Shown here in pieces: positions 27,301 through 38,065 of a stretch of DNA of 64,000 nt; position 1 is the first letter of the stretch, and the number at the start of each line of letters is the position of its first letter. The DNA comes from Callaeas wilsoni (lineage: Eukaryota; Chordata; Aves; Passeriformes; Callaeidae). The notes below the pieces were generated by a model. That model saw only the letters and a program-made list of their open reading frames with translations. It searched no databases and had not been told where the DNA came from. Position numbers and translations under genes: made by a program. Location: contig VWPU01008485.1 in the NCBI GenBank assembly GCA_013398955.1, positions 1 to 64,000 on the forward strand. Direction: 5' to 3'.

Positions 27301-30300
27301 CTGCACAGGCTTGCATGTCTCCCAGAGGAGCATCAGGATGTGGAAAGCAGAAACACTTGCCAGTGCCTGAGTAAGAGCATTTGGGCAGGCACTGGTCATC
27401 TGCCTATGACTCTGAAGGGATCATGCCACGAGAATAGCTGCTAGACTTCAAACTGTAGCCAAGACTGGGCTTAGACTAAACCACAAGAATTAATTTACTG
27501 TATAGTAGAGGGAAAAGCTGGCATAAATGTATACTGTGTATTCTTGCTTTCTTAACAGGGTTACACTAACAGTGATAAAAATATCAATCCATTCATCTGA
27601 ACAAGCAAAACAGCAAACCATCAAAAGAGGGAATCCAGCCTAATACTTCTTTGTGGAAAAATGTTCCCTCCCCCTCAGTTCTTTACATGCCCCACTGAGC
27701 AGGGACAAAAATTTTCAAAACAATGATGGTAAAAGAATTTCAAGTCGTGTATCTGTTTTCATTTAGCAAATACTTACCAAGCTATTTCAGATATTTTAAA
27801 GAGGCATATTTGCCTTTCTTTTTAGAAGACAACTTGCGGAATCTACTAGTACAAACATAGTGATCATTAATTTGATATACTAGAAAAAAGTCAAAGTAGT
27901 TTAAATTCAAACATAATAATAGAACTGATGCAATTGTTTTAATAAAATCTAAATAGGTATCTACACTGTGTTTTCTCTTTATCTGAAGAAATGGAACTGG
28001 CACCCACAGATGAGATAAACCACGTATGATTTACACAAAGCAGCATTCTAAGCTTTCTATTCTGACTTCTGGCCCAAAACACTGCATTTCTCATGCTGTG
28101 CCGTGGGCTCCATAGCTCAAATTATTAAAAAGTACTACCAGAGACTATCACTATGTGTACCAAAACCATTCTGATAGCAGACCTGATACCTGCAATGATA
28201 TTGTAGTGTGCCCATGAAGGAAATTCAGAGATATCCTCTGACAAACCAAGCAACCAAAACTGCAACAAGCTATATTTCATTTGTATATTCTGGACTCATT
28301 TTGTCACAAAGGGAGAAATAATGTTGCCTTGGGCAGACATAGATAGATTCTGAACTCTCTTCCAAAGACAATTTTCCTCTACTGAACATATAAATCCTAA
28401 CTTAGAATTACAGCAGACAGAATAATTTATTCTAGTTAGCATTTTTTCCTGCAAGGCTATAGTTACTCCGTTTCTGATTTTATGTATTAATTCTTTTTCC
28501 AGAACTCTTTTGGAGCAGAGCCATGACTCTTCTTAAGTAATTCTTGGCAAGCACAAGCAGCAATTACCACACATGCTGTGGCTTCAATGTTTTATAATCT
28601 ATATTTTTAATACGAAAGTTCTTAATTTTCAGTGCACAAAAGCCATTATATTGTTTTCATGTCCCAGTGAACATTACTCTAAAGATATTATTTCAGAAGT
28701 TGTGCACAGGCATGTTGCTAAAATACGACTGGATTCAGAGTCATTGCAGAAATACACGTTTGCACGTTCAAAACGTGTTACATATGAACATTCTGAAATT
28801 TATTTAGAATGCATCCTTCCTGTTGCACTGCTGCCAGCAAACATTTTTTATTAGAATACTTCCCATGGGATTACATAAAAGGAAGGCAAACACAGCCAAA
28901 ACAAGTCTACTTTTATGTGATCAAATATTCATGGAAATTCTTTGCCATGTTAATGAAAACCTTTTTATTCTCTTCTGAGAGGATTTTCTAGATCCACACG
29001 TATTGTTTCTGCCAAGACATGTTGTGTTAACCTGTAAGGAGGCAGTGTGGAAGAAGCAGAAGTCATGTTTATTTGCACTTATGGTGTGACTCAGCCAGGT
29101 CTCCAAGGTAAGGTACCGTTCCTTTACAGAAGAGCTTTGTACAAGTAATAAATGTTTACAATGACAAATTATGACAGAACTTACATGTATTTTAATAAAT
29201 TTTTCGATTTTTTAAATTTAAGAAAAATGTTGTGAAACTGTTCTAGACGTCAACACCACCCAGGATAAATCTGTAGAGTAAATAATTGAAACTGGACATA
29301 ATGAAAATCAACACATTTACTGTAAATTTGCAAAAGTAGCTGGTTTTAAAGGGTGTGGCAATGGAGAAGGTTTGAAGAGTAACAGTGCTGGAAATCCTTA
29401 AAGATCTTGGCATCACTCTTGTTTTAAACTTTCAATAATGATTATTTAGGACTGTAGGAAAGAAACCTGAGCATGATGTCAATGCGACAAGGTATGCTGT
29501 TATGATGACAGAGCTGGAAGGCATTGCCAAGGCAGGTGAAAACTGGAGTATCATACAGAAAGGACTCTGAGGAAAGAAAATTGTAAAAGCAGAATGAAAT
29601 TCAACAGCTGAAAATAGGGTGTCATGCACAAGGGATTAATCATAATATTCTGATACAAGGAAAAGACCTATTGCTGGAAGTAATTCAGAAAAAGAAGGAT
29701 ATAAGTACATGTCAGCCCATGGCAGGTTTGCTGTGCATCACAGGCGTAACACAGCCACAGCCACAGCCAAAGTGAAGCTAGCACCTTCACTTTAGCAGGG
29801 TGTGCTAAATGTAGTATTTCCACCAGAAATAGGGAAGGTCATGCCAGTTCACAATTCCTTAACTGTGGTACAATGCCTATCTGAATCATTCACGTTCAGA
29901 GGGACTGAAATGTGAAATGGAATAATGAGGGAAATTAGGACTCTGTTATCATTTGACCTGAGAAAAGTCTGGCTTTGCATCTTAGAGAAATAGAAGTTGG
30001 AGGTGGTTCTGTACACTGGACTGTGCAAATACATCAGAAAGAATACACCTGAAATGGGGACCATATTATAAACATTCTGACTCACTGGTTTCTGGAGCAA
30101 CCTAGCAGGTCCATCAGCACCGGGGTCTCTCTTACCCAGAGGCTTTCTATCTTCCTGCCTACATAGTGACAAACATTGTTCTCTATCAAAATGTTCGCAG
30201 AGATGGTTTTCCATAGGTTCAATGGTAGGGTGGCACAGACACGCCAGCTGTGCACTGGATCCCTTGGGCATTTCCTGGTGGTTTATGAGGAGAAGTTGGT

Positions 30301-30473
30301 TTAGTTAGTAGCCATTGCTTGCATAGATATTCTGTTTCCACTGGTGAACACGAAGATGCTGGTTGGATGGATGGATCCAGCCCATGGGCCATGTTGGGTT
30401 ACAGGGCTATCACAATACCACTAATACATAACCACTTCATACCCTTTACTGTGGTGTTCCTTTGTACAAACAG

Positions 30474-30603
30474 AGCAGAAACCGAAGAAGAAAGTATGCA
30501 AACAGTAGTTACGATCAAAGAAATAGAAGAGAAAAAGTACAGTCAATCAGTTAACAGCAGGTCTAGTGAGTCAGCGGCAACACGGCGAAATAGCATCCGC
30601 TGA
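30474..30603 (+). other. Possible terminal coding segment, unrecognised
   Basis: Following a fair acceptor (TGTTCCTTTGTACAAACAG), one plus-strand frame is open for 42 codons to a TGA at 30601. It begins AETEEESMQTVVTIKEIEEK and ends TRRNSIR: an acidic, helix-prone start then a serine/arginine-rich end, like many cytoplasmic protein tails. The last 30 coding bases carry four CpG sites in a CpG-poor neighbourhood. A second frame is also open for most of the block and would give an arginine-rich peptide. No family was recognised and no poly(A) signal follows closely, so coding use is only a possibility. Confidence 0.2.
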
Positions 30604-33600
30604 CCACCACTATAAGACACCACAGCAATGAGCACATCTTGCTTGTTACAGCTATCCTGGCATCAATGGCACAGGCACCTCTGCCCTCTTCCAGCCTCAT
30701 GCCCCCCATGTCACATCTCTCAGTAGCATTAGCAGTATTTTTCCAGCAGCATGGGGGCTCCCAAGGCTTCCCTTTCCCCACAAAGCAGAAAAGTCAGGCA
30801 ACAAAACCAGATGAGCAGTTTTCCAGTGGAGGGGAATGTGACTATGCTTGCTGATCATGGAGCCAGGTAGGAGGGTGCTGCAGCGGCAGAGCTTGGAGCA
30901 GGGTCTCAGGAGGACAGGAGACAGTGCTGCACAAAAAGCTCTGCATACTTGTGCTCTTCACTGCTGTGTGGCTCACTCTTGACAGACTGCTTTTATTTTA
31001 CCAGGAGACACATTTTATCAGAGCTGCTTCATTCTTCAAGAGGCCATGCTCTGCAAGCACCCATGTATTCAAGAGAAAAAAACAGTCTGGGAAGAACAAG
31101 TTGCCTTCTCCTTTGCCACATATTTTAAGTTGTCTAAAACATGAGAAGAGGATTCTGAAAACCCACAATCAGAACACAGCCAAAATGTTGGACATTTTTT
31201 TTAAAGAGAGGCATGTGACATGTCATTAGTCCCTGGGATGTCACTATGCCAGTGGAGCTGTCAGCTGTCTTTTAGAGGACGAACTAACAAGCATAGCTCT
31301 AAAAGGTGGCATTCTGCACCAGGATCTCTATATGGTCTCTGTACTTTACGGTTTTTTTAAAATATGACAGTTCATGCTCTCCAGGTCACAAAAATCTCGT
31401 GTTCCAGAAGTAGTTCAAGAATGCCAAGTAGTTGGCAGCAGGTTTATTCCTCAGAGGCAGGAGAGTGAGAAATGGGTAGAATGATTCACTGTAAGTAGCT
31501 ACAACAGGCAGGGAATTGCTAACAGCCTTTGTGTGCTGGCAGGGCTGAGATGTAAGCATTTATACCTCCAATCAGTAACTACACCCAGTTCTTGCCCTCA
31601 GCCATGAAGAAACGGAGCCACAATCACCTCAGAACTCCTTACATAAAGCAAAATGTATTTTGAAAAATTTTGAGGACCAGTGATTACCAGAATTCCTACT
31701 CTAATCTTCCTTACCTGCTATCTTATTTCTAACCACCTAAGGAAGATGGTGCTGCCTATATTTTTAGATTTACCATCTTAGCCTCACAAAGCACTTGAGT
31801 GTTGTGCCATTTATACAACACATTACAGATAGTTTTTGCTTAATTGCTGGGCTGAAGCTTTTTCCAGTCCAATTTTCAATCTCTTCTGTGAGAAGAGTGA
31901 GAAAAGTCCTGAAAGGCAAATTTTCATTTTTACCTCAACACTTTACTTAAAAAAGCCCTCCAGATTTGTAAATATGAGCAAGGAAATCTTGGAGCATTTG
32001 TCTTTCAAGACACATATCACACAAATGTATTACCATCAGTGTTGTTTATACAGCTACCATTTACAAAACAGACTAGTCATCAGCCACAATGCAATAAGAA
32101 GAACACAATTTTAGATAAAGTTTTTGGACCCTTGGCCTAAAAAATAGCTAATCTGTAAAAGCTTTCCAGTAAGCAGGACCCAACTGAAGCTTTCTCCAAG
32201 CTGTTAAAGGCATCCATGTTAGGGAATTTTGTCACAGATTTTTCTAAAGTTGTGTCCTAAAAAGCTCCTTGGAAAACCTACTTTTTTCCCCTCTTTCTCA
32301 CGCACTCATATATATTTTATCCAAATATACTTAAAGATATGCCATTTTGTTAATACAAAGAGCTACTGCAAACTTATATCAATACTGATTATCAGTGAAA
32401 TGCTTTTCCAACACCAAGACGTAATTTCCACAGAGAAGGAGGAAGGAAGAAAGAATGGGATTGAACTGTTTAGTCAAAAACTGGAAGAACAACTAATGTA
32501 AAAATCTCAAAAATCATTCCAAACTCTTCTTCTCAGGCAAGCCTCAGCAGTTTCTACGGCTACCCTCACTACACCTCACAAAAACCCCTCTTCAGGGGTC
32601 TGGCTTTGCAAACAGATAAAAAAAGATGAACTGGGTCACATTTAGCAGCTCACGATGTTGCCAGTGTCTCTTTATATTTAAGCACTCAAGTACCACATCT
32701 AACTTCTCACAACTGCAAGAGTTTTTTTACATGAAGCCAACCAACAGTGGTACATATGGGGTTGTGCCACTCATAAATGTTTGTGAGATGGAGAAGTTTA
32801 CATGTTTGCTTGAGAATAAGCATCACATTAATTAAAAATATTCTCAGGGGAACAAAATATAAGCCACAGCAATTGAACTGAGTGGCCTCTGCCCTGTTGT
32901 TCAGAAGTCTCTAGGGCAAAGCCAAATGAAGTATAATTAATATGCCTGGGAACCCATAAACAAACAAAAGGGGCAGGATAGGAAGTTGGATTTTGTAGTC
33001 CTTTACATGTAGGTTTATCTGAGTTGATAGCTAATAAATACCTTTGGAATTGCTTATCTGTTGAAAATTATTTCCCTTCTGGAGCAATGTTTCTCTAAAG
33101 ACAAGTTGTGCTATGCATGAAGCAGAAAAATCTTTTTCTTAAAAGCCCTGGTGCCAAAAAAATATACTACCACAGACATATTTTAAGCTAAAGCCAGTGA
33201 AGATTTTTGGCTAAAGTTGCATGCATCTGAAGTGGAGATGTCCTTTGTACTGAAGTCTTCCCAAGGGTGATTGTAGCTTTAATCGGTGCTACTGGGGATC
33301 ATGGGGACATACTAAACAGCAGAGTACTATATACCCTATGCTCATATTGTAAGGGCTAGTGCACAGCACAGTGTTTTACAACTCTATGAAATATTCATAG
33401 AGACCAAGCCACAGCTGAACTGGAACCTCACCAAGCAAACTATAACTTTATTTCTTTTCCCCAGGACATTACACAACAGGCAAAGCTAGAAACAAGTAGA
33501 TGATAATTTGGAGTAGCTTCCTGTTTAAATGTCATTTAGTCCAGGAAAATCTGTCATTCCAGCCAGGTGAATAAGAGGTATCTTGAGTAAACAGGATGAG

Positions 33601-33886
33601 ATTTCTCTAACTTCCCCTCTGCAATTCCTTTCTCAAAACCTGTTGCATTCCACACTCTTGGGGGAAGATCTGCTACCAATTCAGTATCTCTTGCTAATGT
33701 AATGGGGATCCTGATTCCATAAGGAACTAGGCTGGCAAATCCCATTTGATAAAATCATAGCATCAAACCCATGAAAGTGCCTGCAGTGGAAGGGACAGTG
33801 CTAAATACATACAATTCTGTATATAATTTTTTAAAGTCTGGTCAAATAGGCAAAGAGATCAAGATAAGCAAGCATTTCTTATCTGG

Positions 33887-33926
33887 TCTCTCACCTCGTA
33901 TATATAAACATATGTGAGGTGAGAGA
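33887..33926. repeat. Perfect inverted repeat, 11-base arms, 18-base loop
   Basis: The arms TCTCTCACCTC (33887-33897) and GAGGTGAGAGA (33916-33926) are exact reverse complements. The loop is AT-rich (GTATATATAAACATATGT). It could form a stable hairpin in RNA or a small cruciform in DNA. It may be the remnant of a miniature inverted-repeat element, but there is no further support. Confidence 0.85.
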
Positions 33927-35437
33927 AATAAAATAAACCAGCCATTTCAAAAAAATAGTAAAAACTAACAAAAATTAGTGGGTGAAAGAGTAGCTGCTTT
34001 GTTTAAACTCTGATGTGTGGGCACTTGCCTTTAAATCATAGCATTTAAGCAGCAGATTAGTAGTTAACACTATTGTCATGCTACTATTGTCAAATTTTTA
34101 CTTAAACATTAACTGAATATGGGGAAATAGTAGAGCATCCTTTTATGCTATTCACTGAAAACAGTCTTATCAATTAAATAATTTGCCTGGCAGAAGATTT
34201 GCTTTTACAATCTGAGCTAGTATCATATACAAAAGAAAAATGCATTTAAGTTGAATGACAAGCATTGGTGGTGGCAGAGGGAAGAAATACTGGAATAAAA
34301 GACAGCTGACTATTTCTCCATTTTTAGTGTGCATAATTGTTCCAAATATTCCTTTGAAGTTTGAGATCGGGTATTGGTTGGCATGAAAGGCCTTCTCACC
34401 ACGACTGAAACATAGAAGAATTTTATCTTTCAGTGTTACTTTTTCCAAGTTTAATTAAACTTCATCAGCTTAACTCCCCTGTCACTCAGCTCTGAAAATA
34501 GCCAGACAGAAATGTCATTATGTCAGCATCGTGCAGAAAACAGTGAAGCAGAATCAAAATTTCGGAACAAAGGAATAACGGAGTCCACATTCTTGTATGT
34601 GCCAGAACTGGTCCTGCAGCTACTGAGATTCGTATAATTGTTGGTTTAGTGCCAAGCAAATAAGGAAACAAGCTGGTGGACGATCAAAAACCACTGTGGG
34701 ATCCTACCTATATTGCATGTCTGGACTGAAAAACTGAAAGCACATAAATCATGGAATCATGATTGTGAGTACAGGATGAGATTGCTAGCATGAATGCTAA
34801 AATACTCCACCAAGCACTGCCCAAATCTCCCAATAGAGCAGGAAAAATTAAATTTTCTACTCAAAGGCTGTGGGCAAAGCCTTTTGTATCTGCACCTTCC
34901 CTTTGTAACGTAAACAGTGGGTTTTTTATTGCACTACATAAATACTAGAAGTATTGATATAAATTTAAAGAATAGAAATAACTCAGAAAATTACATGCAG
35001 AAGAAAAGAAAGTAGAAGAAAAATCCCACAATTATAAACCACATTTTCAAAAACTACCAATGTAAAACAATCAATTTACATTTGCAGCGTCTGTGTGTAA
35101 AGAGGTGATGCAGTAGCAATGGCAGAATAATGATTTCAGAATAATGAAAAGCATCTTTCTTTTTTCAAGCAGAAAGCCAAGGTCAATCCCACATTTTGGG
35201 TATTCCGGAAGACATGTCTAACTATCTAAAGCGGCAGTTTTTCCTGAGAAAATGTCTGAATGAATTATTTTTTCAGCATTCATTCTAGATGCCTTAGTTA
35301 AAGAAGAAAGAGCAGCATTCTTCACGCTATGGACCACAATGCCATTTTAAGATGGTACTGTGTTTGTGGTGGCACAGTGTGCTGATGACATCTGTGACCT
35401 AAAATTTAAAGACCTACTTCAGAAGTAGAGGTTATTT

Positions 35438-36195
35438 CATAGAATCACAGAATCACGAAATCATGGAAAAGACTTCATGATCATAGTGTCCAACTGCTAG
35501 CCTAGCACTATCAAGTCCACCACACAACCACATCCTTAGGTAGCACATTGACATGTCTTTTAAATATCTGCAGGGATGGTGATTCAACCACATCCCTGAG
35601 CAGCCTGATTCAATGCTTGATAATCCTTATAGTGAAGAAATTTTTCCTTATGTCCAATCTAAACATCCTCTGGTGCAACTTGAAGCCATTTCCTCTCTCT
35701 TGCTATTCCTTCCTGCTTGGCAGAAGGGACTGACTCCCATGTCATTACGATCTTCTTTCAGGTAGAGGGTGATAAGGTAGCCATAGAGAGTGATAAGGTT
35801 CTCCCTGAGCCCCTTTTTGTCCAGGCTAAACAACCTCAGCTCCCTCAGCTAGGCCTCAAAGGACCTGTGTTCCAGACCCTTCATGAGCTCCATTGCCCTT
35901 CTATGGACTCGCTCCAGCACTTCAATATCTTTCTTGTAGGGACAGATCCATAACTCAACACAGGATTTGAGGTGAGGCCTTACTAATGCTGAGCACAAGG
36001 GAGGCGTCTCTGCTCTGGTCCTGCTGGCCACACTACTGCTACTACAAGCCAGGATGCCATTGGCCTTCTTGACCACCTGGGCACAGCTGGCTCCTGTTCA
36101 GCCTCTGTTGACCAGCGCCCTCAGCATCTTTTCTGTCAGGCAGCTCTTGCCCAAACCTGTAGTTCTGCTATTGTGTGTGGTGTGGCACAGGAGGG
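35438..36195 (-). mobile_element. CR1 LINE, minus strand, 5'-truncated
   Basis: A reverse-complemented CR1 3' part. The left end shows the inverted octamer tail (CATAGAATCACAGAATCACG), then the 3' untranslated region, then ORF2 sequence read on the minus strand. A 75-codon minus frame at 35849-36076 retains family blocks: [22 protein letters not shown], and [17 protein letters not shown]. These match the region downstream of the reverse transcriptase core. Stops and frameshifts make it non-functional. The right end fades at about 36195, where a different dispersed repeat begins. Confidence 0.92.
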
Positions 36196-36203
36196 TTATG
36201 ACA

Positions 36204-36446
36204 TGTGAACCATCTTCAAGGAGCCTCAAGCTATCCTTCCTTCATTAGTTTTAGCAAACCCCTCATGAGCTTGCTGGACTTTGAGAATTCCTTTCTGTGG
36301 TATCCAGCCTTGTCCATGCATGACTTATTTTAGGACCTTGTCCATGCATGACTTATTTCAGGACCAAGTTCCATCACCATTTTTCCTTTCACACACTCAG
36401 CAGCCTTGTACCACTCTCTGATTATTCAGGGGAGAAACTCTCACAA
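36204..36446. repeat. Dispersed repeat, copy 1 (pairs with 37851-38065)
   Basis: This sequence aligns colinearly, in the same orientation, with 37851-38065. Shared landmarks are GTGAACCA..CTTCA at the start, the exact block GAGCTTGCTGGACTTTGA, then TATCCAG..TTG.CCATGCATGAC. The copies are clearly diverged, so the duplication or the two insertions are old. This copy abuts the 5' end of a CR1 and contains an internal 28-base tandem duplication. The element family is unknown to me. An old LTR or DNA-transposon fragment, or a local segmental duplication, would all fit. Confidence 0.75.
36309..36364. repeat. Tandem duplication of a 28-base unit
   Basis: Two adjacent 28-base copies (36309-36336 and 36337-36364), each starting CTTGTCCATGCATGACTTAT, differ at one base (T versus C). 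The matching position in the sister repeat at 37.9 kb has a single copy, so the duplication arose here after the two copies separated. Confidence 0.92.
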
Positions 36447-36526
36447 CTGGACCATTAAGAAGATAGTTTTGAGGCTATCAAATTTTACTTCAGTCCTGCA
36501 GACTGCAGCACTTACTTTCCGATTAG

Positions 36527-36563
36527 TTTCCTTTTTAAAAAGTTTTCTTTTTAAAAAGAAACC
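36527..36563. repeat. Palindromic 12-mer in tandem (CTTTTTAAAAAG)
   Basis: The self-complementary 12-mer CTTTTTAAAAAG occurs twice, separated by TTTT, inside a larger near-palindrome (GTTTC...GAAAC). It can form alternative hairpins. Probably low-complexity sequence. Confidence 0.75.
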
Positions 36564-37220
36564 TTTTTAGCTGTAAATTGTGATGTATTCTTTAAAAAAG
36601 GGTATCATATATGTTTTCCTTTGACTTTCATATCTTCAGTAGAACAAAGAATAGATACTTCATCAAAAATTGCTTCTTGTGAACTACTAATTGAATTATT
36701 TGTACACATACACCACAATTTCTTTACCATGAGTAATGTAACTGTCAAGTACCTGGTTACATAATTTGACATTTGCTGAAGCACACTTTAGAGAATTGCA
36801 ACAATACTTTTTAATCAGAATTAAAGCTAATATGTTGTCTTTATGTTCTAATATTTTTTCTCTAATGTAGATACTTTGTATTAGTAAATGGACTAGCACA
36901 GGTCCAGCTGCACTTATATGGTGTGCCAATGTCACCAGACTCTGTAGAGAGGACTGTGTGAGCACAGCGATGCTGCTTGCAGATCTGAGATAGGTTTGTA
37001 CAACCACAAGGGTTTTTCATCCCACCAGCAGCTCCGATATCATAAAAGGACTCAGATTTGCATGCAAAACCAGCTGCAGAGTGTTTGCTTTTTCCGTATT
37101 GCTACCCTAATGCAGACAGGGAGGAAAATATCACAAGGGACAAAATTTTGAGCCTGAAAACCTAGCCTGTACTCTTCCCAATGCTGGTTGTGTTTATCTG
37201 TTTGACTTAAAATTCCCCAG

Positions 37221-37331
37221 GCACTGAATGCATCTGACGAGAAAATCTACTCTGAACAGCTTTTTGTCTATTTCCTGTTCAACTGCAATGAAGAACCAAA
37301 CCCATGGGAAGCCATTTTTTCAGACTTCCAG
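37221..37331 (+). CDS. Candidate internal exon, unrecognised plus-strand gene
   Basis: One of the two best plus-strand exon candidates. A good acceptor (TTAAAATTCCCCAG) precedes 111 bases ending in TTCCAG with the near-ideal donor GTAAGC. Only phase 0 is open; the other two frames stop within 15 bases. The peptide begins ALNASDEKIYSEQLF, continues VYFLFNCNEEPNPWEAIFS and ends DFQ. It contains one N-glycosylation sequon (NAS) and one cysteine. It starts and ends on codon boundaries and could be read through into the block at 45889. I recognise no family. Chance occurrence cannot be excluded without a protein search or RNA data. Confidence 0.35.
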
Positions 37332-37850
37332 GTAAGCCTTTAGCACACCTCCCACCTATGCACCAGCCTTGACACTTTAGAAAATTAGTGAGATTTTACA
37401 TAAAAAAAAGGAAGATGATGTGATTCTGGTCTTACAATTAAGATTATTTGCCAAACTCCCTTGCCTCAGATGAACAGGCTAACCACTGGGATAAATAATC
37501 ATGCTTTGAGTTTGCTATGCTACTTACTCTTACATTGTTCCTGCAGAAGGGCACTATGTCAGCAGGAAGGATGCCTCCAAACAAAAATATCCCATCAGCT
37601 GATATTTTAAACATTATTCTGGAGAGAACATAAGTGTGGTTTTTAAATGCTTTGATTGGAAAGAAGAAATTAACTCAGGCCTCCTACTTCCAAACCAAGT
37701 TTTTTTATTTTATTCTATAAATATTGAGTAATGCTTTCCCACTGTTTTTTTCTACAAAGAAACTGTAACCTCCTGCTCTGATGATTAAAATAACAGATAA
37801 AGGTGACTACCCATAGAAGAAAGCTCAGGTTTGTGGATCTCAAGATTACA

Positions 37851-38065
37851 AATGTGAACCAGCTTCAGGAAGATTCAGGCTACCCATTCTTCATCAGCTT
37901 TAGTAAATACCTAATGAGCTTGCTGGACTTTGACAATCTCCTTCTAAAGTATCCAGCTTTGCCCATGCATGACCTACTTTAGACCCAAATTCCTTCATAT
38001 TTTCTTATATACCTCCATTAGACCTACAGCACACTCTGACTAATCAGTGAGGAAGAAAGTCAAAG
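37851..38065. repeat. Dispersed repeat, copy 2 (pairs with 36204-36446)
   Basis: Second copy of the repeat described at 36204-36446, same orientation, about 1.65 kb away. It has a single copy of the CCATGCATGAC unit and keeps the exact block GAGCTTGCTGGACTTTGA. Both ends fade into unrelated AT-rich sequence, with no visible terminal repeats or target-site duplication. Confidence 0.75.

Larger units (their letters stand above)
24373..35437. other. Non-coding stretch with no firm gene
   Basis: This is the longest stretch without a confident feature. A 102-codon plus-strand frame at 24524-24832 has a hydrophobic segment (CMLLFLGCFYNLLLGCILLFL region) but no known domain. The part at 25.88-26.78 kb is GC-richer, with frames on both strands and no recognised family. 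28573-28854 plus follows a TTTTCAG acceptor but offers no good donor. CCACAG units repeat near 29753-29769 and GGAT units near 30362-30373. The segment at 30474-30603 is listed separately. The rest is AT-rich and featureless to me. Confidence 0.5.

Noticed and set aside
28573..28854. A 93-codon plus-strand frame with an internal TTTTCAG acceptor
   Set aside because: There is no good donor and no recognisable domain; an AT-rich chance frame is more likely.
29039..29107. A possible exon ending at GTAAGG
   Set aside because: The acceptor lacks a polypyrimidine tract and the frame is preceded by a stop.
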